Assembly: GCA_029879665.1 (NCBI GenBank)
Contig: JAOUPW010000008.1
Location: 1-14,398 of the forward strand
Length of the DNA stretch: 14,398 nucleotides
Source of the DNA: Rhodospirillales bacterium
GTDB lineage: Bacteria > Pseudomonadota > Alphaproteobacteria > Rhodospirillales > JAOUPW01
Direction of reading: 5' to 3'
The notes under the pieces were generated by a model. The model was not told the origin of the DNA and did no database searches. It saw only the letters and a list, made by a program, of their open reading frames with translations. The translations under genes and the position numbers were made by a program. Below, one piece after another: positions 1-7,385 of this stretch (positions within the stretch are counted from its first letter, which is position 1; the number at the start of each line of letters is the position of its first letter).

Positions 1-41
1 TCTCCTTAATATCCTTCGCTAACCTTCTGGATGGGAAACTT

Positions 42-962
42 ATGCGGCTGATATGTTCTCTCATGATTTTATTCGTTTTGTTGCCGGTTTCGGCGCAGGC
101 ACAGAAGCCGGCACTGGAAGCAGTCATGGTAACCGAAGGCGTCTATGCCCTGGTTGGCGAAACAGGCCAGCGTTCGCCTGAAAACCTGGGAAACAACGCC
201 ACCTTCGGTGCCATCGTCACGTCGAAAGGTGTGATCCTGATCGATTCCGGCGGCACCGCCAGGGGCGCCGCAGCGATCCACCAGGCGATCCAAAAAATAA
301 CCAACAAAAAAATCATCACCGTGATCAACACCGGCGGCCAGGATCACCGCTGGCTCGGAAACGATTATTTCCGCAAATTGGGCGCCACCATCATTTCTTC
401 AGCAGAGGCGGTCGCCGACCAGAAGAAACGGGCCTCCGAACAGTTCACGGCGCTGGGCTTCCTGGTCGGTGAAAAAGGCCTTGCGGGAACCAAGGACTCC
501 CATGCCGATCAGGTGTTCGATAAAACCCTTGGCCTCACCATCGGCGGCGTTGAATTGCATCTTGAACATCCCGGCCCCGCCCATACGCCCGGTGACATCT
601 TTGTCTGGCTGCCGGGAAAGAAGGTGATGTTTTCCGGCGATATCGTATATCTGGACCGGTTGCTGGCGGTTACGGATTCTTCAAACCTTAAGGGCTGGAT
701 CCAAGCCTATGAGCGGGTAGCATCCTTCAAGCCCCGCCATCTGGTGCCTGGGCACGGCCGGCCGGCAACCTTGGAAAAAGCCCGTTTCCAAACCTATGAC
801 TACCTGATCAACCTGCGCGACCGGGTGCAGGCCTACCTTGATGGCGGCGGCGACGCGCAAGGATCGGTCAATGTGGATCAGTCCCGGTTCAAGGATATCC
901 TCAATTTCGATCAACTGGCCAAGCGCAACGCCCAAGCCGCGTACATCGAACTGGAATTCTGA
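42..962 (+). CDS. Secreted metallo-beta-lactamase-fold hydrolase with altered metal motif
   Basis: 306 aa. The first 20 residues form a signal peptide (hydrophobic LMILFVLLPV, then AQA just before Q21), so the protein is probably periplasmic. The MBL fold is supported by VILIDSGG (64-71), HTPGD (181-185), FSGD (197-200) and the late PGHG (236-239), which supply the usual third His, bridging Asp and last His. The usual HxHxDH loop after the VINT strand is instead NTGGQDHRWLGN (96-107), so two canonical zinc-binding His are absent, although an Asp-His pair (101-102) remains. Substrate is unknown. Relatives include SoxH-like and quinoprotein-relay hydrolases, but I cannot place it in either. It is the first gene in the window, with only 41 bases visible upstream and a weak GGATGGG before the start. 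Its stop lies 7 nt from the convergent mnmA stop. Fold confidence is high; activity is uncertain. Confidence 0.85.
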   Translation: MRLICSLMILFVLLPVSAQAQKPALEAVMVTEGVYALVGETGQRSPENLGNNATFGAIVTSKGVILIDSGGTARGAAAIHQAIQKITNKKIITVINTGGQDHRWLGNDYFRKLGATIISSAEAVADQKKRASEQFTALGFLVGEKGLAGTKDSHADQVFDKTLGLTIGGVELHLEHPGPAHTPGDIFVWLPGKKVMFSGDIVYLDRLLAVTDSSNLKGWIQAYERVASFKPRHLVPGHGRPATLEKARFQTYDYLINLRDRVQAYLDGGGDAQGSVNVDQSRFKDILNFDQLAKRNAQAAYIELEF

Positions 963-993
963 AAAGAATTCAGGCGGCCGCGATCCAGCCGCC
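950..993. terminator. Hairpins between convergent MBL gene and mnmA (weak terminator candidates)
   Basis: The two genes end only 7 nt apart. GAATTC-TGAAAA-GAATTC (954-971) spans both stop codons. GGCGGC-N9-GCCGCC (973-993) lies inside the last mnmA codons. Either could fold in RNA of either strand, but neither is followed by a T-tract, so an intrinsic terminator is not established. Mutual blocking by convergent transcription or Rho-dependent ends are alternatives. Confidence 0.25.
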
Positions 994-2073
994 GCCCAAC
1001 ACCCGGTCGTGATCATAGAACACGCACGCCTGGCCCGGGGCGACGGCGCCTTGCGCATCCTCGAGGGCGACTTCCACATGGCCCTCGCCGGTGGGATGGA
1101 GGCGGGCCGCCACCGGCGGCTGGGTCGAGCGCAGCTTGACCGTAACCCGGTGACCAACCTCAGGCCCGTCACCGGGGCCGATCCAGTTTACATCCCTGAC
1201 GTTGACCCGATCCCGGAGCAGCGCCGCCTTCGGCCCGGCAACGATACGGGCCTGATCGGCTTCGATCCGGACCACATAAAGGGGGTCCGGCGCGCTGATG
1301 CCCAAACCCCGGCGCTGACCAACGGTATAATGAATGATGCCGTCATGATGCCCGAGAACGTTGCCGTCCAAGTCAACGATTTCACCGGCATCGAAGGCCC
1401 CGGGGCGCAGCTTCGCGACGACATCGCTATAATTGCCGTCGGGGACGAAACAGATATCCTGGCTATCCGGCTTGGCTGCCACCGGCAGGTTGAAGCGCCG
1501 GGCCAATTCCCGGGTTTCGGATTTATCCATGCCCCCTAGGGGAAAACGCAAGTAGGAGAGCTGTTCGCGAGTGGTGGCGAACAGGAAATAGCTTTGATCG
1601 CGCACCGGATCGGTGCCGCGATACAATTCCGGGCCTTCCGGCCCCTGCCGCCAGCGCACATAATGGCCGCTGACCAGGGCGTCGCCGCCGAGGTCGCGCG
1701 CCGTTGCCAGTAGATCCTGGAACTTGACCGTCTGATTGCAGCGCACACAGGGAATGGGAGTTTCACCGCGCAGATAGGTGTCGGCGAAATCCTCGATCAC
1801 CGCGCCTTTAAAGCGGGATTCGTAATCGAGCACGTAATGGGGAATACCGAGGGTATCGGCGACGCGGCGGGCATCGTGGATGTCCTGACCGGCGCAACAG
1901 GTTCCCGGCCGGTCCACGGCTTCGCCGTGGTCGTAGAGCTGCAAGGTTACACCGACGACGTCATAGCCCTCATCCGCCAGCAGGGCGGCTGTGGCGGAAC
2001 TGTCGACGCCACCGGACATGGCGACGATGACCCGGGTGTCGGCGGCTGGTTTGTCTATGCCAAGCGTGTTCAT
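970..2073 (-). CDS. mnmA: tRNA-uridine 2-sulfurtransferase MnmA
   Basis: 367 aa from the ATG at 2073. Forms 2-thiouridine at the wobble position (U34) of Lys, Glu and Gln tRNAs, using ATP to adenylate the base and sulfur relayed from IscS. The PP-loop SGGVDSS lies at residues 20-26. The two catalytic cysteines are in PCVRCN (C112) and DSQDICF (C208), and [12 protein letters not shown] is the usual central-domain signature. A TTG at 2115 would add 14 residues; the ATG is preferred because MNTLGIDKP...VIVAMSGG is the usual N-terminus in alphaproteobacteria, as I remember it. It is the last gene of the minus-strand ISC train, 43 nt after the DUF599 gene, which fits its need for IscS-derived persulfide. 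Confidence 0.96.
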   Translation of the reverse strand: MNTLGIDKPAADTRVIVAMSGGVDSSATAALLADEGYDVVGVTLQLYDHGEAVDRPGTCCAGQDIHDARRVADTLGIPHYVLDYESRFKGAVIEDFADTYLRGETPIPCVRCNQTVKFQDLLATARDLGGDALVSGHYVRWRQGPEGPELYRGTDPVRDQSYFLFATTREQLSYLRFPLGGMDKSETRELARRFNLPVAAKPDSQDICFVPDGNYSDVVAKLRPGAFDAGEIVDLDGNVLGHHDGIIHYTVGQRRGLGISAPDPLYVVRIEADQARIVAGPKAALLRDRVNVRDVNWIGPGDGPEVGHRVTVKLRSTQPPVAARLHPTGEGHVEVALEDAQGAVAPGQACVFYDHDRVLGGGWIAAA

Positions 2074-2116
2074 GGTAAAAATATAAGAAGCCCAGAAGCC
2101 GGAACAAGCGCCCAAC

Positions 2117-2812
2117 TCATAAGTCTTCTCCAGGATTGGAAAGGGATTTCAGAGTGCGGGAATGGTATTCCCGGCGGTAGAGCACCAAAACCACCCACAG
2201 GGAAGATGCAATAAAGAGGATGGGATGGATGAACCAGCTCAGCGCCGCCAGCCCAAAATAATAGGCACGCATGCCACGGTTGAAACTTTGTACCGCGAGC
2301 GTGGTAATCCGAGACGCCAGCGCGCCGAAGCCGTCCTTTTCGGTTGCCGATTCATACCCCGCCTCGGGAGCCGCGCCGATGAAAACGATAGCGTAATTGA
2401 ACTGCCGAAGTGACCAGGCGAATTTGAAAAATGCGTAAACGAAGATCACCAGCAGCAGAAGCACCTTGATTTCCCACATGGCACGCGTGGTTTCGACCGT
2501 GAACGGCAGCGTCATCAGGATGGCGCGGGCTTCATCCACCGAACCCAGGATTGCCAGTAGACCCGCGAGAATGAAGATGGTGGTGGAAGCGAACAGGGAA
2601 ACACTGCGCATCAGGGTTCCCATAAGGTTGACGTCCACCATACGATTTTCCCGGGACAGCATGCGTTCCATCCAGGTTTGCCGGAATTCCCGCATGGCCG
2701 TCATCAAGTTACGGTTTTTAACGCCTTCCCGATCAGCGAAGAGCGTATAGCCGATCCAGCAGATAAACACCCAGAAAAGAGCAAAAATATCGAGCGGCGG
2801 GATGTTGATCAT
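2117..2812 (-). CDS. DUF599 family membrane protein
   Basis: 231 aa integral membrane protein. Hydrophobic segments lie at about residues 7-25, 68-90, 114-134 and 183-212, with a charged cytoplasmic-type loop (26-60) between the first two. The pattern and motifs such as [13 protein letters not shown] (138-150) and [20 protein letters not shown] (175-194) match DUF599 as I remember it. No biochemical function is known for the family. It starts 10 nt after the stop of the 114-aa gene and ends 43 nt before mnmA, so it is probably cotranscribed with both. Whether it has any role in sulfur or iron metabolism cannot be told from sequence. Confidence 0.85.
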   Translation of the reverse strand: MINIPPLDIFALFWVFICWIGYTLFADREGVKNRNLMTAMREFRQTWMERMLSRENRMVDVNLMGTLMRSVSLFASTTIFILAGLLAILGSVDEARAILMTLPFTVETTRAMWEIKVLLLLVIFVYAFFKFAWSLRQFNYAIVFIGAAPEAGYESATEKDGFGALASRITTLAVQSFNRGMRAYYFGLAALSWFIHPILFIASSLWVVLVLYRREYHSRTLKSLSNPGEDL

Positions 2813-2822
2813 GGCAATGGCT

Positions 2823-3167
2823 CTAATGGTCGGTCTGGTGCAGAATTTTGCCGGAGAGCCCGGTATCGTAGGCGACCCCTTCGCCGGTTAGCGTTATAGC
2901 ATAAGGAAAAGACGCCTTGGCCAGTCCCTTTCGCTCCAGCGCCTTCCACACCCCTTCGTTCTTGAGCCCGTTGGCGTCACTGGACAGGACCACGGCGGAA
3001 CCGACGTGAAAGTGATCCCCGTGAGGCGCGGGGATCTGGGTGATCAGGATTTCTCCGGTCTCGCCGTTGGCGGTGGAGGTTTCCGGATGACGCGCCAATT
3101 CCTGAAGCAGCGTCAGCGTCTTCAGCTGCAGGGTATTGAGTTTGAGTTGATTCTTTTTGGGGGGCAT
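2823..3167 (-). CDS. Unnamed small protein downstream of iscX, possible winged helix
   Basis: 114 aa; I do not recognise a named family. The N-terminus is basic (MPPKKNQLKL), followed by a predicted helix rich in Leu (LQLKTLTLLQELA, 13-25). The middle has a His-rich HGDHFH patch (49-54). The C-terminal part reads VWKALERKGLAKAS (73-86) then ITLTGEGVAY (91-100), a helix-turn then hairpin pattern typical of winged-helix DNA-binding domains; this assignment is inference. It has no signal peptide or membrane segment. It lies 42 nt after iscX and 10 nt before the DUF599 gene on the same strand, so it is likely transcribed with the ISC operon. No clear Shine-Dalgarno is visible. Reading frame, position and composition support a real gene. 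Confidence 0.7.
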   Translation of the reverse strand: MPPKKNQLKLNTLQLKTLTLLQELARHPETSTANGETGEILITQIPAPHGDHFHVGSAVVLSSDANGLKNEGVWKALERKGLAKASFPYAITLTGEGVAYDTGLSGKILHQTDH

Positions 3168-3209
3168 GGTGCTGAAACTCGAAGATGACGGGAAGGAGCC
3201 TGCTTCAGT

Positions 3210-3422
3210 CTAATCCCTTTCCTCCAGCCATGCCATCTGGATGGCTTCGAGGATTTTTTCGTTGGATTTCTCCGGATCGTCGTCGAAATCGGGCAGATTC
3301 TTCACCCATTGCCACAGATCGGTAAAACGCAGATTGACCACATCCGCGTCGGGATGGGCGTCTTCCAGTTCGATGGCGATATCGGTGACGTCGGTCCAGC
3401 GCAGTCCCATGAGATCAGTCAT
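3210..3422 (-). CDS. iscX: Fe-S assembly protein IscX
   Basis: 70 aa small acidic protein. The IscX signatures are clear: [13 protein letters not shown], then [12 protein letters not shown] (29-40), [22 protein letters not shown] (45-66). In E. coli IscX binds IscS and iron and modulates cluster synthesis on IscU, competing with frataxin for the same surface of IscS. Its start ATG (3422) overlaps the last codons of fdx by 8 nt, implying translational coupling. A second in-frame ATG four codons later (MGLRWTD, 3410) matches the E. coli N-terminus and could be used instead. It is the last canonical member of the isc operon here. Confidence 0.94.
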   Translation of the reverse strand: MTDLMGLRWTDVTDIAIELEDAHPDADVVNLRFTDLWQWVKNLPDFDDDPEKSNEKILEAIQMAWLEERD

Positions 3423-3750
3423 CCAGCATCATGTTGCGGGTCGCAGCCGGCAGGGTCACCACTAGGCCGTCCCGTTCCGGTGTCATTTTAATCTGACATC
3501 CCAGGCGCGAGGTGTGGGTTAAGCCGAAGGCAAGATCGAGCATATCTTCTTCTTCTTCCGAAGCCTCGTCCAGCTTGTCGAACCAGGCGGGATCGATAAT
3601 AACGTGACAGGTGGAGCACGCCAGCGAGCCTTCGCAGGCGCCCTCCAGATCAATGTCGTTGCGGTGCGCGATTTCAAGCACCGACAGTCCTTCCGGGGCT
3701 TCCACTTCCATGCGGGTACCGTCGGGTTTGATAAACGTCATTTTGGGCAT
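3415..3750 (-). CDS. fdx: ISC-type [2Fe-2S] ferredoxin
   Basis: 111 aa adrenodoxin-type ferredoxin. It supplies electrons for persulfide reduction or reductive coupling of clusters on IscU. The four cluster ligands are C39, C45, C48 and C85: [12 protein letters not shown], and later RLGCQI. The acidic stretch [13 protein letters not shown] (62-74) is the partner-docking helix typical of the ISC ferredoxin. GGAG lies 11 nt before the ATG at 3750. It is separated from hscA by about 100 nt, the largest gap inside the train, and overlaps iscX by 8 nt. Confidence 0.96.
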   Translation of the reverse strand: MPKMTFIKPDGTRMEVEAPEGLSVLEIAHRNDIDLEGACEGSLACSTCHVIIDPAWFDKLDEASEEEEDMLDLAFGLTHTSRLGCQIKMTPERDGLVVTLPAATRNMMLDD

Positions 3751-3798
3751 TCAGCCGAACTCCTGATTCTTAAAGCCTTTAATATTCCCGCGCCTCAT
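3751..3798 (-). other. Possible 15-codon leader ORF abutting fdx
   Basis: In the hscA-fdx gap, an ATG at 3798 opens a 15-codon frame (MRRGNIKGFKNQEFG) whose TGA is directly followed by the fdx ATG. The Shine-Dalgarno of fdx lies within its last codons. It could couple or tune fdx translation. There is no strong ribosome site of its own, so it may be chance. Confidence 0.2.
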
Positions 3799-3850
3799 GT
3801 ACCGTTCCGGCGCGCTCCGGGCAAGGCCGGCGGTGTGATGAAACGCGGGC

Positions 3851-5794
3851 TCAGGCCGCACCTTCTTCCATTTTTTCGTCTTCCGATTCCAGGTCTTGAG
3901 CGTTCCTGCTTTCAAGGGCTTCGACATCCAAACCGGTCAGGGCAGAACGGATTCCCCGGTCCATTCGTTTTTCGGCAAAGGGACGGGACGCGGTTTCCAA
4001 GTCCTCGGTGGCGGTGTTGATGGCATCCCGGTCTTCGCCTTCGATTGCGGACTCGAGGGCGGACATGGCCGCATCGATGGCTGCCCTTTCCGTGGCATCA
4101 AGCAGATCGGCGTCCGCCGCCAGGGCCGATTGAAGCGCCTTCAGGTTGCGTTTGGCCTCAACCCTGGCCTCGGTCAACAGCCGGAGCGCCATATCTTCCT
4201 TGGCATGTTTCATGCTGTCATACAGCATCCCCGCCATTTCCTCTTCGGTCAGGCCGTAGGACGGCTTGACCTCCACCTGGGCCTCAATGCCGGTGGTTTC
4301 CTCGCCGGCGGTAACCGTGAGCAGGCCATCGGCGTCCACCGCGTAGGTGACCCGGATACGGGCGGCACCGGCGGCCAGGGCGGGAATGCCGCGAAGATCG
4401 AACCGGGCCAATGACCGGCACTGATCGGACATTTCCCGTTCCCCCTGCACCACATGGATGGCCATGGCCGTCTGTCCGTCTTGATAGGTGGTAAATTCCT
4501 GGGCCTTGGCTACGGGAATGGGAGTATTGCGGGGAATTATTTTTTCCACCATGCCGCCCATGGTCTCGATCCCCAGCGACAGGGGCGTGACATCGAGAAG
4601 AAGGGTGTCGGAGCCTACGGTCAGGGCTTCGGCCTGCAAGGCGGCGCCGATGGCTACCACCTCGTCGGGGTTAATGTCGGCCAGAGGCTCGGCTCCGAAC
4701 AGGTCCCGGACCTTTTCTCGCACCAGGGGTACCCGGGTCGAACCGCCCACCAGCACCACACCCCTGACATCACCGGGTCCTAGAGCGGCGTCTTCGAGAA
4801 CCGAGCGGCAGATTTCGATGGTGCGGTCAGCGAGAGGCTCGATCAGGCGATTTAGGGTGGCGCGGTCTAGCGCGTGACGGGTCAATTCGCCGCCCACATC
4901 CAGCATCCATTCGCCATCTTCCTGATCAGTCAGGCATTCCTTTGCAAGACGCGCGGTCATCAGCGAGGTCTTGACCTCGTCCGAAGAGATTTCCGTTTCC
5001 CCTAATTTTTCCGCCCGCTGCTTGAGAAAATAATCGGCCACGGCATGGTCAATATCATCGCCACCGAGAGCGGCGTCGCCACCTGTCGCCAACACCTGAA
5101 AGACGCCCTTCTCCATGCGCAGGACGGAAATATCGAAGGTACCCCCGCCCAGGTCATAGACCGCGTAAAGTCCTTCCGCGTCCTTATCCAGACCGTAAGC
5201 CAGCGCCGCCGCCGTCGGTTCGTTAACCAGACGCAGCACATCCAACCCGGCGAGGCGGGCGGCATCCTTGGTCGCGGTGCGGGCCGCATCGTCAAAATAG
5301 GCAGGCACCGTGATCACGGCGCGGTCCACGATTGCGTCCAGATGTTCTTCTGCCCGGGCTTTCAACGCTCTCAGGATATCGGCGGAAATTTCCACCGGCG
5401 TCAGGCGGTGTCCTGCGATATTGACGCGGATCATCCCGGATTTGCCTTCTTCGGGCGGCTCGACCTTGAAAGGCAGAGTACCGGCCAGGGACTTGAGGTC
5501 TTCGGCACCGCGCCCCATCAGGCGCTTGACCGAACTAACCACGGTTTCGGGCCGGTCCAGTAGCAACACCTTGGCCAGACCGCCGACAATTGCCGAGCCG
5601 TCGGTGGCATAAGCGACCACGGAAGGCACCAAAGCTTCGCCATTTTCGTCACGCAGGACTTCCGAATTACCCTCGGAACTGATGGCAACCACTGAGTTGG
5701 TGGTGCCAAGATCAATGCCGATCGCCAGCCCCTGATTATCGGCATGGGGAACCGGCGTTTCTCCGGGTTCGTGAATTTGCAGCAAAATCGCCAT
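3851..5794 (-). CDS. hscA: Fe-S cluster Hsp70 chaperone HscA
   Basis: 647 aa Hsp70. The ATPase domain shows IDLGTTNS (27-34), DLGGGT (214-219) and [10 protein letters not shown] (347-356). The interdomain linker reads [10 protein letters not shown] (401-410), followed by the substrate-binding beta domain and an alpha-helical lid to the C-terminus. HscA, stimulated by HscB, binds the LPPVK motif of IscU and drives transfer of the assembled cluster to apo-proteins. Identification as HscA rather than DnaK rests on position and on the short N-terminal extension before the first ATP motif. It begins 3 nt after the hscB stop (TAG ATC ATG), so the two are translationally linked. The C-terminus ([10 protein letters not shown]) is acidic. 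Confidence 0.96.
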   Translation of the reverse strand: MAILLQIHEPGETPVPHADNQGLAIGIDLGTTNSVVAISSEGNSEVLRDENGEALVPSVVAYATDGSAIVGGLAKVLLLDRPETVVSSVKRLMGRGAEDLKSLAGTLPFKVEPPEEGKSGMIRVNIAGHRLTPVEISADILRALKARAEEHLDAIVDRAVITVPAYFDDAARTATKDAARLAGLDVLRLVNEPTAAALAYGLDKDAEGLYAVYDLGGGTFDISVLRMEKGVFQVLATGGDAALGGDDIDHAVADYFLKQRAEKLGETEISSDEVKTSLMTARLAKECLTDQEDGEWMLDVGGELTRHALDRATLNRLIEPLADRTIEICRSVLEDAALGPGDVRGVVLVGGSTRVPLVREKVRDLFGAEPLADINPDEVVAIGAALQAEALTVGSDTLLLDVTPLSLGIETMGGMVEKIIPRNTPIPVAKAQEFTTYQDGQTAMAIHVVQGEREMSDQCRSLARFDLRGIPALAAGAARIRVTYAVDADGLLTVTAGEETTGIEAQVEVKPSYGLTEEEMAGMLYDSMKHAKEDMALRLLTEARVEAKRNLKALQSALAADADLLDATERAAIDAAMSALESAIEGEDRDAINTATEDLETASRPFAEKRMDRGIRSALTGLDVEALESRNAQDLESEDEKMEEGAA

Positions 5795-5797
5795 GAT

Positions 5798-6469
5798 CTA
5801 GGCCTTGCCGAGCTTGGCCCGGTGGGCACGGACTTCGTCAGCAAGTTTGCGCAAAAACTTGAGCCGCGTGATCAGGCTGCAGGCACCTTCAAGGTCGCCG
5901 CCCTTGAAGGCCAGCGACATGCCAATTTCACAATCCTCGATGTCGTCCTGGGTGGCCTTGGCAATGCGGTCCACGTCTTCCGGCGCATCGGTTTCCGCCA
6001 ATTCCTCACGCAGTTCCATTGCCTCCATCAGGATGACCGGGTCGTTAATCTGATTGCAGCCTTCGGTGAACACCTTGACCCCCTTCAGGTGCACCAGATA
6101 GTCGGCCCGTTTCAGAGAATCCTTGAGGGTTTCGTAGGCTTCGTTAATGGACGTTGCCTGCTGCTGGGACAGGGCCCGTTCGCGCGGCGTGCGGGTTGCG
6201 AAACGGTCGGGATGCAGACGCCGTTGAAGATCGAAATAAGCCCGGTCCAGCGCCGCCATATCGATATCGTAGGCAACCTCCAGGCCCAAACGGTCGAAAT
6301 GATTCCGTTGCCCCGGCGGCAGCATGGCTTCACAGGTGGGACAGAACAGATCCCCTACCTGAAACGGCCCCCTGCACGACCAGCAGGGAAGGAAACCCTG
6401 GGACTGATTCGACCCGGCGCCACTATCAACCTGCTTGTTATCTACTTGCGATTGCATCTTAGTTAACAT
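5798..6469 (-). CDS. hscB: J-domain co-chaperone HscB with N-terminal tetracysteine motif
   Basis: 223 aa. Recruits holo-IscU to HscA and stimulates its ATPase. The J-domain (about 57-125) contains HFDRLGL and the invariant HPD (86-88). The C-terminal three-helix domain (about 140-215) binds IscU. Before the J-domain is an extension with two CxxC pairs, C29-W-S-C32 and C43-P-T-C46, 10 residues apart, a likely zinc-binding knuckle. E. coli HscB (171 aa) lacks this, whereas human HSC20 has a comparable CWNC...CPQC segment. The start could also be the ATG at 6457 (219 aa); neither start has a strong ribosome site. It follows iscA after 72 nt that contain a hairpin. Confidence 0.95.
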   Translation of the reverse strand: MLTKMQSQVDNKQVDSGAGSNQSQGFLPCWSCRGPFQVGDLFCPTCEAMLPPGQRNHFDRLGLEVAYDIDMAALDRAYFDLQRRLHPDRFATRTPRERALSQQQATSINEAYETLKDSLKRADYLVHLKGVKVFTEGCNQINDPVILMEAMELREELAETDAPEDVDRIAKATQDDIEDCEIGMSLAFKGGDLEGACSLITRLKFLRKLADEVRAHRAKLGKA

Positions 6470-6488
6470 CCGTGGGCTTTTAACAACG

Positions 6489-6513
6489 GGACCGCCCCTT
6501 GCGGGAGCGGTCC
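6489..6513 (-). other. Intercistronic hairpin between iscA and hscB
   Basis: GGACCGC and CCC pair with GGG and GCGGTCC around a TTGC (minus: GCAA) loop, with a single-base bulge: 10 base pairs, mostly GC. On the transcribed strand it is followed by CGTTGTTAAAAG rather than a T-run, so it looks like an mRNA-stability or partial-attenuation element, not a full terminator. It would separate the iscA and hscB parts of the message. Confidence 0.5.
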
Positions 6514-6541
6514 TCGCCCTGCCCTGGTGGCAAAAACGTTA

Positions 6542-6883
6542 TTAGATGTGGAAGGATTCGCCGCAACCACACCGTCCCTTTTCGTTAGGATTGTTGAAGA
6601 CGAAACCGGATTCCAGTTTGCTTTCCTGATAATCCATCTCGGTGCCGAGAATAAACATGGTCGCCTTGGGGTCGATCAGAACGGTCACGCCCTTGGCTTC
6701 CACCAATTCGTCGAATTCATTTTTTTCGTCGGCGAATTCCAAGGTGTAGGACAATCCGGAACAGCCCTTGGTCCGGATTCCGACGCGGACGCCAAGGGTT
6801 GGCTTGCCGCGACCGGCGATCATCGCCTTGACCCGTTCGGCGGCAGCATCCGAGATGGTAATCGCTTGGGGACGTTCGTTCAT
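6542..6883 (-). CDS. iscA: A-type Fe-S carrier IscA
   Basis: 113 aa from the ATG at 6883, which has GAGGA 8-9 nt upstream; a TTG start at 6898 would add five residues and is less likely. A-type carriers bind iron or clusters and deliver them to target enzymes, especially [4Fe-4S] proteins. The three ligand cysteines are in KGCSGLSY (C41) and RCGCGESF (C105, C107). FNNPNEKGRCGCGESFHI at the C-terminus closely resembles E. coli IscA. ErpA or SufA are alternatives on sequence alone, but the position between iscU and hscB decides for IscA. Confidence 0.95.
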   Translation of the reverse strand: MNERPQAITISDAAAERVKAMIAGRGKPTLGVRVGIRTKGCSGLSYTLEFADEKNEFDELVEAKGVTVLIDPKATMFILGTEMDYQESKLESGFVFNNPNEKGRCGCGESFHI

Positions 6884-6919
6884 ATCCGATTTCCTCAATT
6901 TCAGGCCATCAGCCCCACC

Positions 6920-7321
6920 TTATTCGGCGGCTTCGACCTTGCTTCCCTTTTTCGCCTTGTAGTCTGAAACAGCGGCCTTGATAGCATCTTCGGCCAGAAC
7001 CGAGCAATGTATCTTGACTGGTGGCAGAGCCAGCTCCTGAGCGATCTCGGTGTTCTTGATCTCGGCGGCTTCATCCACCGATTTTCCCTTGACCCATTCG
7101 GTCACCAGCGAACTTGACGCAATGGCTGAACCGCAGCCGAAGGTCTTGAACTTGGCGTCTTCGATAATACCGTCTGCACTGACCTTGATCTGAAGTTTCA
7201 TGACGTCGCCGCAGGCGGGCGCGCCGACCAACCCGGTGCCGACATCATCGGAATCTTTGTCGAGCGCCCCGACATTGCGAGGGTTTTCGTAATGGTCAAG
7301 AAGCTTGTCACTGTAAGCCAT
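6920..7321 (-). CDS. iscU: Fe-S cluster scaffold IscU
   Basis: 133 aa from the ATG at 7321 (MAYSDKLLDHYENPRNVG, the usual N-terminus), with GGAG 8 nt upstream; a nine-residue extension to 7348 is unlikely. IscU receives sulfur from IscS and assembles a [2Fe-2S] cluster. Ligands C37, C63 and C106, the labilising Asp39 and His105 fall at the E. coli positions, in APACGD, GCGSA and KIHCSV. The HscA recognition motif LPPVK is at 99-103, also in register. It lies between iscS and iscA, and the message ahead of it carries two hairpins. Confidence 0.97.
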   Translation of the reverse strand: MAYSDKLLDHYENPRNVGALDKDSDDVGTGLVGAPACGDVMKLQIKVSADGIIEDAKFKTFGCGSAIASSSLVTEWVKGKSVDEAAEIKNTEIAQELALPPVKIHCSVLAEDAIKAAVSDYKAKKGSKVEAAE

Positions 7322-7338
7322 TTTTTTTCTCCGTTCTG

Positions 7339-7380
7339 CCGGATTCAAAGTCCGGGGTTGTCGTCCGGGCGTGTGCCCGG
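7339..7380 (-). other. Tandem hairpins in the iscS-iscU gap
   Basis: The 64-nt gap contains two small stems: CCGGGC-N4-GCCCGG (7365-7380) and CCGGA-N7-TCCGG (7339-7355). The second ends 17 nt before the iscU ATG, just upstream of its GGAG. On the transcript no T-run follows them directly. They may mark an RNA processing or stability boundary that sets the IscS to IscU ratio. Confidence 0.45.
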
Positions 7381-7385
7381 CGCGA

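Noticed and set aside
838..1539. 233-codon plus-strand ORF
   Set aside because: It lies antisense to mnmA, whose catalytic motifs are all intact; the frame is open because of GC-biased codons on the opposite strand.
2074..2115. TTG-start extension of mnmA
   Set aside because: The added 14 residues are not typical of MnmA, and the ATG at 2073 gives the expected N-terminus.
3604..4414. Plus-strand ORFs opposite fdx and the hscA 3' end
   Set aside because: Antisense shadows of fdx and of the hscA lid region; no ribosome sites or domains.
5744..6466. 240-codon plus-strand ORF opposite hscB
   Set aside because: Antisense to hscB with its HPD and CxxC motifs. The translated product has no recognisable domain.
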